Source: a virus. Taken from it: a stretch of DNA of 36,775 bases. Position 1 is the stretch's first letter; every line of letters starts with the position of its first letter. Below, piece after piece: positions 6,886 to 15,960 of the stretch. The stretch lies in IMG/VR virus record IMGVR_UViG_3300027784_000684, positions 1-36,775 of that record; one strand, given 5' to 3'. A program made the translations under genes and the position numbers. The notes under the pieces were generated by a model. The model searched no databases. It saw only the letters and a list, made by a program, of their open reading frames with translations, and was not told the DNA's origin.

Positions 6886-7773
6886 TCAAGCAGCACTAAC
6901 CAGATCATTTTCGTAAAATGTAATCCTGCCTGGAGGAGCCATCATTCCACGAGGCATGATAAATGGCACTTCCGTGCATCTACAGTTAATCCACTCTTCG
7001 ATTGGCCCGGATTTGTCTCCCGGATGTTTGAGCCCGTTCCTGAAGTTATCCTCCACCCTTGTTATTTGCCCGTGTAAGTCTTGGTGTGAGTCACGGACAT
7101 TTTCATCTTCGGCCGACCACCACTGCTTGAACCGAGATAGTTCTTTTATTTTTTCGTGTATCGCCTGATTCTGGGCACTATTTATTTCAGTCCGAGCAAT
7201 ACGTCCAAGTTCTCTATCCGAAAGTCCGTCCACTCTTTCCCGAAGAACTCCCACTGCATCATCTATTCCAAGTCCTTTTTCGTATGCCTCCACCAATCCT
7301 TCCCGAAGTTCAGTTTTGATCCGACCGATAGCACTTTCAGCTGATTCAAGCGCTGTGCGGGCTATGCGCTCTTTAACCTTAGGATTTATCTTATCGAACC
7401 GAATATCAATTCCAAAGAGTTCGGCATCGCGAATAACGCCATCTACTCCACGCTCGGCTGCAGTTGAAACAGCATCGAAGATCAAGTTCTTCATTTCCGG
7501 CTTGTGTCGCTCCATATACTGCATTAGCTGGTTTACAAACATACGATCTCTGGGGATACGGTCTTTTTCGATGAGCTTTTGAATAATCTCTTGCCCCACG
7601 CGTCCCATCACACTTTTTAGTTCTCTGGCTAACCGATTCTCTGCCCTGATAGTATCATGGATTGCAGTTTTGCTTGCGACAATGTAGTTTAGATGTCTAT
7701 CTATTATCAAAGCTTTCTCCAGATTTCTTATGGTCTTTATCTGAGATAACTTTTGTGACATCATCGTATTCAT
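6886..7773 (-). CDS. Phage Mu F-like minor head protein
   Basis: The C-terminal half carries the complete Mu F signature: ARTEINSAQNQAIHEKIKEL, then WWSAEDENVRDSHQDLHGQ, and finally EWINCRCTEVPFIMP with the C-x-C near the end. The N-terminal half is a helical region rich in Arg and Glu. Proteins of this family (SPP1 gp7 type) bind the portal inside the procapsid and help DNA ejection or head assembly. The start at 7773 has GGAGGTGG and overlaps the portal gene by 77 bases, suggesting coupled translation with the portal. Full length for the family at 295 residues. Confidence 0.9.
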   Translation of the reverse strand: MNTMMSQKLSQIKTIRNLEKALIIDRHLNYIVASKTAIHDTIRAENRLARELKSVMGRVGQEIIQKLIEKDRIPRDRMFVNQLMQYMERHKPEMKNLIFDAVSTAAERGVDGVIRDAELFGIDIRFDKINPKVKERIARTALESAESAIGRIKTELREGLVEAYEKGLGIDDAVGVLRERVDGLSDRELGRIARTEINSAQNQAIHEKIKELSRFKQWWSAEDENVRDSHQDLHGQITRVEDNFRNGLKHPGDKSGPIEEWINCRCTEVPFIMPRGMMAPPGRITFYENDLVSAA

Positions 7774-9307
7774 TATCCACCTCCAGAAGCTGACGTTTTA
7801 AACTACGCATTGCCATAACAGCCGAACTATTGTTCGTTTCAACAGATTCGAGTGGAACTCCTTTTACAAAGCGCATGTCCAGTCTTGGATCATCCGGGTC
7901 ATCTTCGAGTCCGTAATTAGAGCCATAAAGTTGGATCACGTCACGAATTCGCATTGCGCCCATATCGAACAGTCCCCGAACGATTTCAAGTTCCTGTTTT
8001 TCGTCCTCGGTATCGATATCAACAAACTGAAAAGCCCAATCTGTAACTTCGAAGCCTTCGCGCACAATCCAATGATTGAGCAGTTCTTCAAGCACTTCCT
8101 GCCTGGGTTCGATTACGCTGTTCTTGTAAATTCTTGTGCTTTCAATCGCTGTTGAACCGCCCAGACTGCCGGTCTCTGCGATCCCAGCCCGGTAAGGCGG
8201 CACTCCATGAGCAGTAATAATTTCATCCCGGTTGTCCTTTCTAAACAACCTGAAAGAAGCATCTTTTGTTTCAACTGACAAAGGTTGAAACTCAATCTTA
8301 ACATCGCCCGAAGCTCCTTCCCTCGAAGGCACGGTTAAGATAAGTGTAGAGTGTGGATTCTCTGCTAACTCGCTAAAATGATCTTCAATACTTTGCTCTA
8401 GTTCAGTCTTCCCGGTTTTTTCATCAATCTCGCCGGGATCGTAATCCCCGGTAATAAATACAGCGTAGGCCGGGACCCCGAAGTTATCAAAAAAACTCAA
8501 GTTGTAATCACGCCTGGACATGTCACCATGGACAGCACCAAGGGCAGGGATGATATCAGCGATCCCGTAGTAATCACTTCTTTGAGAATACATCGAATTC
8601 CAAATTATCTCGGAAGCTCTACGCTCTGGGTCCAAGCTCCCAAGTGGACGCTCCTCTCCAGTCATTAAATCAATATCAACTTCAGCCCCGATAACTTTAA
8701 AATATCGCTTCTTGTTTGCCCGGCGCTGCATGATCTTGTTCCCGCCTACATGTACTCGCAACGTATGAGCAGGAACATGGAATAAACCTACTGGTTCTCC
8801 ATCGTGGTGGTAGTCTTCACGCACTAACTCCAAGGCCCCGTAACTTATGACCTCAATATCATACTGATGCTGATAAAGAGTGTGAATAAAACCGGACTGA
8901 TCATTGATAAAAACTTCCAGTCGCTCTTTTTGTTCAGGCGAGGGATTCTCAACCAAAGGAACAAGCATCCACCCGAGTCCTGCGGTATCTCTGGCTTTCA
9001 CCTGACAACACCGGGCATGGTAGGCATTGATCTCGATAATGCCCGCCAGAATCTCCGGACTATAAAGCGGTTGGACTAACTTCTCACTGACATAAGAATC
9101 GCGGAACCTATCAATCGGCATCTGCCGAGAGGTTTCACCTTCTTTCTTGGCTGCGTATTGGTCGAGCACGTCCCCTCGGATTGAGCGCCCGTCCTTGGTC
9201 ACAACACAGAAAGGCTCTCTTTTAAGCGAAGGCTTACCCTTCGCCCGCTGTTCACGCTTATAATTACGCTGGTATTCACGACTTTTCTCTGGATCTTTAT
9301 GCGGCAC
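7697..9307 (-). CDS. Portal protein (PBSX-like)
   Basis: This 536-residue portal forms the dodecameric DNA entry ring. Family features include the N-terminal LYSPEILAGIIEINAYHARCC, GLGWMLVPL, the central PVGLFHVPAHTLRVH, YYGIADIIPALGAVHGD and NLSFFDNFGVPAYAVFITGDY, then GVPPYRAGIAETGSLGGST, all typical of Bacillota phage portals of the PBSX family. The N-terminal 35 residues are strongly basic (KDPEKSREYQRNYKREQRAKGK). The start is GTG at 9307 with AGGAGG about nine bases upstream, two bases after the TerL stop. Confidence 0.92.
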   Translation of the reverse strand: MPHKDPEKSREYQRNYKREQRAKGKPSLKREPFCVVTKDGRSIRGDVLDQYAAKKEGETSRQMPIDRFRDSYVSEKLVQPLYSPEILAGIIEINAYHARCCQVKARDTAGLGWMLVPLVENPSPEQKERLEVFINDQSGFIHTLYQHQYDIEVISYGALELVREDYHHDGEPVGLFHVPAHTLRVHVGGNKIMQRRANKKRYFKVIGAEVDIDLMTGEERPLGSLDPERRASEIIWNSMYSQRSDYYGIADIIPALGAVHGDMSRRDYNLSFFDNFGVPAYAVFITGDYDPGEIDEKTGKTELEQSIEDHFSELAENPHSTLILTVPSREGASGDVKIEFQPLSVETKDASFRLFRKDNRDEIITAHGVPPYRAGIAETGSLGGSTAIESTRIYKNSVIEPRQEVLEELLNHWIVREGFEVTDWAFQFVDIDTEDEKQELEIVRGLFDMGAMRIRDVIQLYGSNYGLEDDPDDPRLDMRFVKGVPLESVETNNSSAVMAMRSLKRQLLEVDNEYDDVTKVISDKDHKKSGESFDNR

Positions 9308-9309
9308 TA

Positions 9310-10869
9310 TTATCGCCTCCTTTTACTTTTGACGCTTGCTGCTCTGGCTGGAGCTCTCCGTTTATGCTTGGTCATGCAATTTATAGCTTGAGTAAAGGCA
9401 TCAAACTGGTCGTCTGATAGTCCCCATGGTGCCGTTGCACATTCTTCGATGAAATCTTCCACCCAGGGATAAAGCGCCGGGTGAGGAATAAATACATTCC
9501 CGGCCTCAACTTCATGACTGATTGCGTGCCCCCTTGCCTCCTTGTTCCCTTCCGGTTTAACTCCAATAATGCCAGAAATTTTGTTCTGCAAAGCCTGCAT
9601 AACTGCGGGACCGTTTGCTGCGAATTCTACCCATTTCGGCCCCGTTTGCGGCCACTTTGCACATAAACTTTCAAAAGCCCTTAGCGTTCCCGGAAAATCT
9701 AACTTCTCCCTAACTATATCAAGCAAGTAAAAGTTTGCTCCCAATTGTCCGAACACTTCACCGACCACATAACTTCGTCCGGCCTCGTTGCCCATAAATG
9801 TCATGTCCCAACTCTGGATAATCCGATCGAAATTGGTCGGTAATTCTACGGGCTTAAATTCGACAACCTTCCCCTTGACTTCTTCATCGTTTGATGGCAT
9901 AAAAACCGCAATTGGTTTAAATTGTTTCGATTTTCCAGTCGGAACCCAGTACTGCCACCAGTGACGCTTGAGTATCGCTCCACCACTCGGAGCTGGGCGC
10001 TGTTGATAAAGTGCTGTCCAAGCTCTACTCCCGATTTCTTTCTTTCTTTGTTCGCCCCAAGCTTTATCAAAACCGTACGAAGGCCAGAGAAAATCTCCTT
10101 TCTTTCGGCCTATCGGGTCATCGTCATCTTCACACTCACAGGGCAAGCTAACAACCGACCATTCGTCGCCTTCGTTCTCCAATAATCTCCCGGCCAGGTC
10201 ATCCTCATGCCAGCGGGTTACGATAACGATAATTGACGCATCCGGCTGCAAACGAGTAAGCATCGAGTTTCGGTATTCGTTCCACAAGTTTTCGCGGTAA
10301 CTTATGCTATCTGCTTCTTTCCTGCTTTTGATCGGGTCATCAATAATGAGCAAATCCGCACCTTCACCCGTGATCCCGGAGCCGACCCCCACGCTTTTCA
10401 TTCCGCCTCTATGGCCTTCAATTTCCCAAATAGTTTGAGAACTTGTGCTTCTCGATAACCGGACTCCGAATATTTTTTGCCCAAATTCGGCTATTTTATT
10501 CTTGTTGGCGCGGCCGAATTTTTGTGCTAAATCTTGACTATAGCTGACTACAATTACTCGGCGATCGGGGTCTTTCCCGATAAAGTAACTCGGAAGCGTT
10601 TCTGTTACGGTCATCGATTTACTGTGCCGTGGAGGCATCAGCAGCATCATTTTCCTGATTTCGCCAAGCTCAACCTGTCTTAACTTCTGACAAATATATT
10701 CGGTATGCTTCGCGTGCCGGTATCTCCCCCGATGCACTAGCTCAAGATAGAAGCTATAATCAATCTTTGCTAAATCTTTCCGTAAAGCTTGATCTGAAAT
10801 GTTGTTTAATAGATTCGGCAACGCCAGGATCTCTGACGAGTTCCCTGATGAGTAGTCCATGTTCTCCAT
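9310..10869 (-). CDS. terL: Terminase large subunit
   Basis: This is the packaging motor ATPase and nuclease, 519 residues. Walker A is MPPRHSKS (about 78-85), Walker B is LLIIDDPIKS with the acidic pair near 177-178, and the coupling region VIVTRWHEDDLAGRL follows. The RNase H-like nuclease domain begins with IIQSWDMTF (D355). It ends in a very basic tail (KHKRRAPARAASVKSKRRR). I chose the ATG at 10869, which has CAGGAGG upstream, rather than the longer frame from 10920. It still overlaps the TerS gene by 110 bases, which probably couples their translation. Confidence 0.93.
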   Translation of the reverse strand: MENMDYSSGNSSEILALPNLLNNISDQALRKDLAKIDYSFYLELVHRGRYRHAKHTEYICQKLRQVELGEIRKMMLLMPPRHSKSMTVTETLPSYFIGKDPDRRVIVVSYSQDLAQKFGRANKNKIAEFGQKIFGVRLSRSTSSQTIWEIEGHRGGMKSVGVGSGITGEGADLLIIDDPIKSRKEADSISYRENLWNEYRNSMLTRLQPDASIIVIVTRWHEDDLAGRLLENEGDEWSVVSLPCECEDDDDPIGRKKGDFLWPSYGFDKAWGEQRKKEIGSRAWTALYQQRPAPSGGAILKRHWWQYWVPTGKSKQFKPIAVFMPSNDEEVKGKVVEFKPVELPTNFDRIIQSWDMTFMGNEAGRSYVVGEVFGQLGANFYLLDIVREKLDFPGTLRAFESLCAKWPQTGPKWVEFAANGPAVMQALQNKISGIIGVKPEGNKEARGHAISHEVEAGNVFIPHPALYPWVEDFIEECATAPWGLSDDQFDAFTQAINCMTKHKRRAPARAASVKSKRRR

Positions 10870-11359
10870 CCCGTTCGCCTCCTGGCATATCAGTCGGCTC
10901 TCCAAGCGCAAGGCGACCAATCCGCTGCAGTCTTTCCAGCGCTCTGCTCAAGTTCTCCATCTGACTCAAGGCCATTGCTTGAAGCTCTGCGTCTTCTTCC
11001 CCCCTGGCACTTGCTTCAGCTTCGCTCCGTTTCAGGCGATTATTTGCGTTGATAAAGTGAATCTTCAAGTGGTTAACCCCTATATCGGCGAGCCTGAATA
11101 TTTGAGCGTCAAACTCCGATGATTTGCCTGCAAGGATATCTGTTTTAGATTCCATACGTTTGCGTTCCAGTGTTGCTCTAAAAATGTTCTTTTCTGTCGC
11201 CCAGTCATCTGCGGCCGAACGCTTACGAATGGTTGATTCTGATATATTGTGCATATCTGAAAGAGTCTGAAGCGTTGGAAACATAATGTTCCCATCCCCG
11301 TCCATAATTCCTTCAACATATTGTTGTTTTACTAAGTCCCAATCGTGTCTTTTCCCCAT
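10760..11359 (-). CDS. terS: Terminase small subunit
   Basis: This 199-residue protein has the N-terminal DNA-binding helix-turn-helix of small terminases: FPTLQTLSDMHNISESTIRK followed by ADDWATEKNIFR, where the W is the usual residue after the recognition helix. The middle is a long coiled-coil-like region (QMENLSRALERLQRIGRLALG) suited to ring assembly. It recognises the packaging site and recruits TerL, whose gene it overlaps. A pac or cos site could lie within or near this gene, but I cannot see one. Confidence 0.88.
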   Translation of the reverse strand: MGKRHDWDLVKQQYVEGIMDGDGNIMFPTLQTLSDMHNISESTIRKRSAADDWATEKNIFRATLERKRMESKTDILAGKSSEFDAQIFRLADIGVNHLKIHFINANNRLKRSEAEASARGEEDAELQAMALSQMENLSRALERLQRIGRLALGEPTDMPGGERDGEHGLLIRELVRDPGVAESIKQHFRSSFTERFSKD

Positions 11360-11384
11360 GAAAAATAACCTCCATTTACATGGT

Positions 11385-11927
11385 TTACAGCTTGGTTATA
11401 TATTGAGCCTTGCTGTACTTGCGTTCCTGTGCCATCATCTTCAAGAAATCTTCTTTATTAAAATCGGTGAGCCTGAATATTTCTTCTTCTTTCATGCCAA
11501 GTTGTTGACTGATTTCTTTGGTTGTTTTCCCATTATCGAGCAACTGTTTTACGATAGCTTTCATCGGTCCAAGCAAGTGCGTTCCTCTCGCCCGGTTGTG
11601 AGTTACAGTCCCGTAGATATTTTTATCTTCGTCGTCAGCATGATCAACAAAAACGACCGGGACTTTTCCTCTGAGAATATTTTTAAGCGGTTCTTCGCCT
11701 GCGACCATCCAACGATGGAAACCGTCAATGATAGTATAGTCCGGTCTTGCTACAATAGGCTGCGTAAATCCGTTTGTCAGAATTGACTGTTTGAGCAGCT
11801 CTAAATTCTGACGTGGAACCTTGTTCGGGTTATAGTTGTTCGGTTTTAATTTATCTCGGTCAACGATCTGCACGTTCTTGAGCGGTTTTAAGATATCCTT
11901 TTCCTCGACCTTAGTTTCTTCAGTCAT
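11385..11927 (-). CDS. ParB/sulfiredoxin-like protein of IbrB type
   Basis: The 180-residue protein has a ParB-like nuclease/sulfiredoxin fold: LKPNNYNPNKVP, LKQSILTNGFTQPIVARPDY, then the nucleotide-binding core IIDGFHRWMVAG with D68 and R72, and THNRARGTH. A helical segment resembling a helix-turn-helix follows (TKEISQQLGMKEEEIFRLT). It sits directly after a DUF3440-like PAPS reductase, the arrangement known as IbrA/IbrB in coliphages and common beside phage terminases. Its true reaction is not established. It is encoded 12 bases after its partner with AAGGAGG, and TerS follows 25 bases later. Confidence 0.82.
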   Translation of the reverse strand: MTEETKVEEKDILKPLKNVQIVDRDKLKPNNYNPNKVPRQNLELLKQSILTNGFTQPIVARPDYTIIDGFHRWMVAGEEPLKNILRGKVPVVFVDHADDEDKNIYGTVTHNRARGTHLLGPMKAIVKQLLDNGKTTKEISQQLGMKEEEIFRLTDFNKEDFLKMMAQERKYSKAQYITKL

Positions 11928-11939
11928 AACATGACCTCC

Positions 11940-13115
11940 TTAATCTTTCTCCGTGATGTCTTTTTCCAGAGAAGCGTGCTTTTCTTCCTGCATGTCTTTT
12001 CGATGTTTCGGTATATCGATCATCATTGCTCTCATTTTACGAAGCTTGGGGTCGCCGGCGAGCAGAGTTTCGTAAACTTCTCTCCAGTGGTAAGGCTTCA
12101 AGAACTCCATATATTGCATAACGATGTTCTTCCGATATTTAGCAGCAACATCACGCTTCGCCGGAGTATCAAAATAACGAGGAATATCGTTTAACATCAC
12201 CAAAGCCAGGGCGCGGTAATCCTTGTTATCGCTTTGATTGCCCTCCATCTCCCGGCGTTTCTTGGTATGACGCTTAAACATTTCGGAATCCCAATACATT
12301 GCAGCGAGATAAGCGCCCGGTTCCCGGCGAGTAATTCTGTCCATCAAGTCCGGATAATATTCATTTAACCGAACTAAAGAGCCGGCCGTGTCCGTGCTAA
12401 AGAATTGTGAGATTCTAAGTTCTTTTTTGCTGCGTCCAATCTGCCACATATGAACGTATGCTTCCGGAAAATCAATTTTGTTTTCTAAAAGATAAAGCCA
12501 AACATCGCTATCGCGCCAGTCATAAATAGGCCAAATAATATTCTCTTTCGTAATATTGTGCTTCGCTTTAGTGAACCCAACATAGTAATAAAGCCTCTGC
12601 ACCGACTCCGCTACACGAATACCGATAAGCGTAATCCCGTCCTTAAAGATTCTTGAACAAAAGTCCTGATAAGCGTCTTTACGTGGTTGCAATAACGGGT
12701 GACTGCGTATCGCAAAATCGGGTGGTTGCCTGACCCAGCGGTCTTTTAAATACCGATCAAAGCAAATGAACGTTTCTTCGGTCTCAAGGCTGCGAAAACA
12801 GTTATAATGTTTAACCTCGATAGCATACCAATCGAACTTGGCGCCGACCTTCAAGAACTTCTCTCTCCATTCGAGGACGGTTTGTTCTAAGCAGGGATAA
12901 ATAGCTTCCTCATCAATAAAGTAGCAGGTTAGCTGTTTAGGGTCAATTTTGCCCTGACGAATTAACTGGTAAACAATATGTGCCATACAGAGTGTATCTT
13001 TGCCCCCTGAAAATGCGAGGTAAATAGGCAGTCCGTTTTTAAATACATTCAAAGTGCGTCTTTTAGCAGCCTCCACGACATCAATATTGGCCTCTATTCG
13101 CTTAATACCACCCAT
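11940..13115 (-). CDS. PAPS reductase-like protein of IbrA/DUF3440 type
   Basis: This 391-residue protein has the PP-loop IYLAFSGGKDTLCMAH (SGGKDT at 36-41), an ATP-pyrophosphatase site that adenylates a substrate. LIGIRVAESVQR and IIWPIYDWRDSDVWLYL are typical of PAPS reductase-like enzymes, and the long C-terminal part (LNEYYPDLMDRITRREPGA onward) is the DUF3440 extension found in IbrA. No CxxC or C-terminal ECGLH-type redox motif is evident, so it may not reduce sulfate. With the ParB-like partner immediately downstream, a nucleic-acid or protein modification or a regulatory role is the usual suggestion. The start at 13115 has GGAGG. Confidence 0.85.
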   Translation of the reverse strand: MGGIKRIEANIDVVEAAKRRTLNVFKNGLPIYLAFSGGKDTLCMAHIVYQLIRQGKIDPKQLTCYFIDEEAIYPCLEQTVLEWREKFLKVGAKFDWYAIEVKHYNCFRSLETEETFICFDRYLKDRWVRQPPDFAIRSHPLLQPRKDAYQDFCSRIFKDGITLIGIRVAESVQRLYYYVGFTKAKHNITKENIIWPIYDWRDSDVWLYLLENKIDFPEAYVHMWQIGRSKKELRISQFFSTDTAGSLVRLNEYYPDLMDRITRREPGAYLAAMYWDSEMFKRHTKKRREMEGNQSDNKDYRALALVMLNDIPRYFDTPAKRDVAAKYRKNIVMQYMEFLKPYHWREVYETLLAGDPKLRKMRAMMIDIPKHRKDMQEEKHASLEKDITEKD

Positions 13116-13118
13116 GGG

Positions 13119-13736
13119 TTAGCCCTCCGTTTCTACCCAAACTACACCACCGCAATGCGGACAATGAATAGCTTTCATATTATCCGGTATGCCTTCATCT
13201 TCTTTGAATTCTTCCGTGCTTCCTCCCTTAACCTTATTTTCGTTGCCCAAAATACGTTTCATATCGTCCTCGTCCAATTTCCCATATTGCGAAAGGTCTT
13301 GAGTGATTTCACTTGATTCTTTCATCAGGTTCTCCAGAATTTCTGTATCGTAGCCCGGGATATCAAGGTCGTCTTTCAGGATACGCAAAATTTCGTCCAC
13401 GGTATCGAAGTCATCGCCACCAAGATCATAGATTCGATTGTCCGAAAGCATTAGTTTGTATTTTTCGTTTTCGGTCAATCCATTGAGCTGCATGACTTTT
13501 GCTTTCTCCCAACCGGCTTCGCGCATCGCCATAACCAGACCGTTTCCAGCCAGAATGGTCAGATTCTCATCTACTACGGCCGGACGTAACTGCCCAAATA
13601 GCTCTAAACTGCGGGCGAGTTCCTGTATTTGATATTGCCCGTGAACTCGAACGTTCTTTTCCGGGTGAACCAACTTTTTAATCTTTTCCGTGTAATCCCT
13701 GGTCGTTAAACGGTCTTTCAGTTCTTTTTTACTCAT
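13119..13736 (-). CDS. ParB-like protein of the methylase-associated type
   Basis: This 205-residue protein contains HGQYQIQELARSLELFGQLR, then TILAGNGLVMAMREAGWEKA, and LTENEKYKLMLSDNRIYDLG. The order 'aGnG...A...G...v...LtE.ek...l.DNri..l' is that of the ParB domain found at the N-terminus of phage DNA methylases. Here no methylase domain follows, only about 80 residues ending in IHCPHCGGVVWVETEG, a single zinc-knuckle-like CPHC. The arginine usual in the G-x-x-R core is replaced (GNGLVMA). It overlaps the upstream PAPS reductase by 4 bases (ATGA), so the two work as a pair. Confidence 0.8.
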   Translation of the reverse strand: MSKKELKDRLTTRDYTEKIKKLVHPEKNVRVHGQYQIQELARSLELFGQLRPAVVDENLTILAGNGLVMAMREAGWEKAKVMQLNGLTENEKYKLMLSDNRIYDLGGDDFDTVDEILRILKDDLDIPGYDTEILENLMKESSEITQDLSQYGKLDEDDMKRILGNENKVKGGSTEEFKEDEGIPDNMKAIHCPHCGGVVWVETEG

Positions 13737-14530
13737 GTTTCGTTCCTCCTTGGAACAGTATTTTTGTTGATGTATTTTTGTGCTGAAGTAATCCCGTAAT
13801 CAGCCGCTTCGATAACAAGCTCGGGTTGAACTTGACAGGTTTCCAACCATCCTTGTTCATGGTTTTTAGTCCCAGGTCTTGCCGGCCAAGGACCGGTTCC
13901 AACACGCCAGCCACGAGGCCACTCATAGATCGGTGGCAAAGGAAGATTGTAATGTTTTACTAGTGCTAAAACTTGTTCGTGGCTCCAATCTGCGATCGGG
14001 CTATACCGCCTAATTCCTCTTTTGTTAGTATAAATATTGTTTTCACCTGAAAAGTTCCCGTCCGCTTTCCTACGTCCCAGTAGAATAAAGCTAAGTTTAT
14101 GTTTCCTGAAATATCTCTCCTGAACCGTATGTTGAACAATCTTATACCACTTACCGAGGACGTTTGCTTTCTGAGGGAAAAGCATTCCCTGATTTTCGGA
14201 AAGCCATCTCATATCATGTTCTGTTCGCATTATCTCTAAACCCGGGGGAGCAAACTTTCTTATCCATTCTTCGAATTTGCGAAACTCTAGCTGACTCAAG
14301 GCGAGGACACAGTTTTGTATCCCCGCCGCTTCCGATACGTAACCGAGGGCGATTGAGTCCTTTCCACCTGACCACCCGTAAGCGGCCATCTTCCCCTCGA
14401 CAGTACTTTTGATGTTTTCAACAGTTCTATCAACAAGATTATCGATCTCTTGTTTAGTGACAACTTCATCTATCTGCGCGTAAGCTTTGACCCAATCTTC
14501 ATGTTCTGCCCTCTGTTTACGTGGGATCAT
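13733..14530 (-). CDS. PAPS reductase-like PP-loop protein
   Basis: This 265-residue protein has AAYGWSGGKDSIALGYV, a PP-loop with SGGKDS at 54-59. FILLGRRKADGN and RRYSPIADWSHEQVLALVKHYNLPLPPIYE follow the PAPS reductase/DndC-like pattern. A late Cys (LETCQVQPE) is present but no CxxC pair. It is shorter than the second PAPS reductase in this operon (391 residues) and differs in its C-terminal half, so the two are distant relatives rather than a recent duplication. Its stop overlaps the start of the following ParB-like gene. The start at 14530 has AAGGAGCG. Confidence 0.82.
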   Translation of the reverse strand: MIPRKQRAEHEDWVKAYAQIDEVVTKQEIDNLVDRTVENIKSTVEGKMAAYGWSGGKDSIALGYVSEAAGIQNCVLALSQLEFRKFEEWIRKFAPPGLEIMRTEHDMRWLSENQGMLFPQKANVLGKWYKIVQHTVQERYFRKHKLSFILLGRRKADGNFSGENNIYTNKRGIRRYSPIADWSHEQVLALVKHYNLPLPPIYEWPRGWRVGTGPWPARPGTKNHEQGWLETCQVQPELVIEAADYGITSAQKYINKNTVPRRNET

Positions 14531-14542
14531 TTAATTCGCTCC

Positions 14543-15946
14543 TTATTGTTTCTGGAATTTGGTCATCAACATCGTTATTCCACCAGAAAGACCGATTACC
14601 AACAACGATCCAGCAATGCTCCAGTTCACAAGCCCGTTAAAGTTACCATATCCGAAAATAGGGACTCCTACAAATAAAGCCGAAGCAATCCCCCAGAACA
14701 CGCCTTTCTCGGATATTTTTACCTGTGGTTTTAATAAAGAAATAACTGTCGGTGCAAGCACGACAGCCCTCAATATACCGTAAAACAGAAATAAATAGAG
14801 AATTTGCATTCCCGGCAGATTGGCAATTACCAAGGCGATAACCGCCAGGACAATCATCGACACTCGTCCTCTATAGGTTGCTTTTTCCTTCAGTGAAAAG
14901 TCATGTCCTACAATTGAAGCTATTGCGCACAAATTACTATCAAGCGTAGAGACAAGCCCGCACATGATCATGTAGGTAAAGGCAACAACCGCCCAAATAG
15001 GCAGGTATGCGACAACAACTTCAAGGTTAACCCATTGTGGATTATCGATCTGCATACCCGTTCCTGCTGCTGCGAATCCCAGCATTGACATGGTTAAAGG
15101 GACAAGTCCGAAAATAAAAGCACCGAGGATAAAAGACTTCTTGATCGCATCTTTCTTTAGAGCAAAAGAACGCTGCCAGAAAGATTGATCCCCGAACGGT
15201 CCTGCGATTAAACCTATTGTGGTAGCTATCCCGAAAGAGTAGAACACGGTTGCCCCATCACCGCTAAAGATGCTGGTGTAAGTACCGGTATAGCCACCGA
15301 TTCCATCAATAACGGTCTGAAAGCCACCGGCCTGCGACACAGCCCATGGCGCTAAAGTGAAACCAACCACAAGGATTAGTACCATTTGCGCATAATCTGT
15401 TATGACCGAAGCTTTCAAGCCTGACCACAATGAGTAACTAATCGCGATCCCAGCCATGGTTAAAGTTATCCAAATAAATGGTATCCCGGTAAGTAGAGAA
15501 AGTATCCCTGCCCCCGCTAGTAATTGCACTGCGAAAGAACAGACAGCTAATCCTCCGAGTTCGATAACATAAAGATTTCGGACTCGTTTAGAATACCTCT
15601 CCGTCATATAATCCGACAGTGTGTAGCCGTTAGGAACGAGATCCCGAATTCTCACCGCAAAGTATGCAAAGATTATCAAACATAAGATATTGGGCACAGT
15701 AAACCAAAACAATCCCGCTATTCCTTCCGTAAATGCTTTTTGCGCGGCTACAAATAAAGCCGGCGCCCAAATCCAGGTAGCAGCGATTGAAGTTGCGCCC
15801 TTCCACGCCCCGATTTCCCTGTTTGCGACCAAGAAGAACTCCTTTGTCCTCGTTTTACCGATAGATGTAGCCCAGGTAAGCAAAAGAACAAAAGCAAAAT
15901 AGGTCGCTAATAATAAAACACCTTGAATCTGAGTGAAAATCTGCAT
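14543..15946 (-). CDS. Sodium:solute symporter (SSS family)
   Basis: This complete integral membrane transporter of 467 residues has about 12-13 hydrophobic spans. SSS features include REIGAWKGATSIAATWIWAP near the start, TDYAQMVLILVVGF, GPFGDQSFWQRSFALKKDA (similar to the urea/solute branch) and MCGLVSTLDSNLCAIASIVGHD, in the place of the sodium-site helix with S-T-L-D-S. I chose the ATG at 15946, which has AAAGGAGAG upstream; the frame reaches 16036 but those extra 30 residues are encoded by a tandem repeat and lack a ribosome site. It is the first gene after the late promoters and terminator. Transporters of this size are rare in phages. Substrate unknown. Confidence 0.88.
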   Translation of the reverse strand: MQIFTQIQGVLLLATYFAFVLLLTWATSIGKTRTKEFFLVANREIGAWKGATSIAATWIWAPALFVAAQKAFTEGIAGLFWFTVPNILCLIIFAYFAVRIRDLVPNGYTLSDYMTERYSKRVRNLYVIELGGLAVCSFAVQLLAGAGILSLLTGIPFIWITLTMAGIAISYSLWSGLKASVITDYAQMVLILVVGFTLAPWAVSQAGGFQTVIDGIGGYTGTYTSIFSGDGATVFYSFGIATTIGLIAGPFGDQSFWQRSFALKKDAIKKSFILGAFIFGLVPLTMSMLGFAAAGTGMQIDNPQWVNLEVVVAYLPIWAVVAFTYMIMCGLVSTLDSNLCAIASIVGHDFSLKEKATYRGRVSMIVLAVIALVIANLPGMQILYLFLFYGILRAVVLAPTVISLLKPQVKISEKGVFWGIASALFVGVPIFGYGNFNGLVNWSIAGSLLVIGLSGGITMLMTKFQKQ

Positions 15947-15960
15947 TAGTTTCTCTCCTT

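Noticed and set aside
11286-11786. Plus-strand open frame of 166 codons
   Set aside because: It is antisense across the start of TerS and most of the ParB-like gene; composition is Phe/Cys/Tyr-rich and no ribosome site is present.
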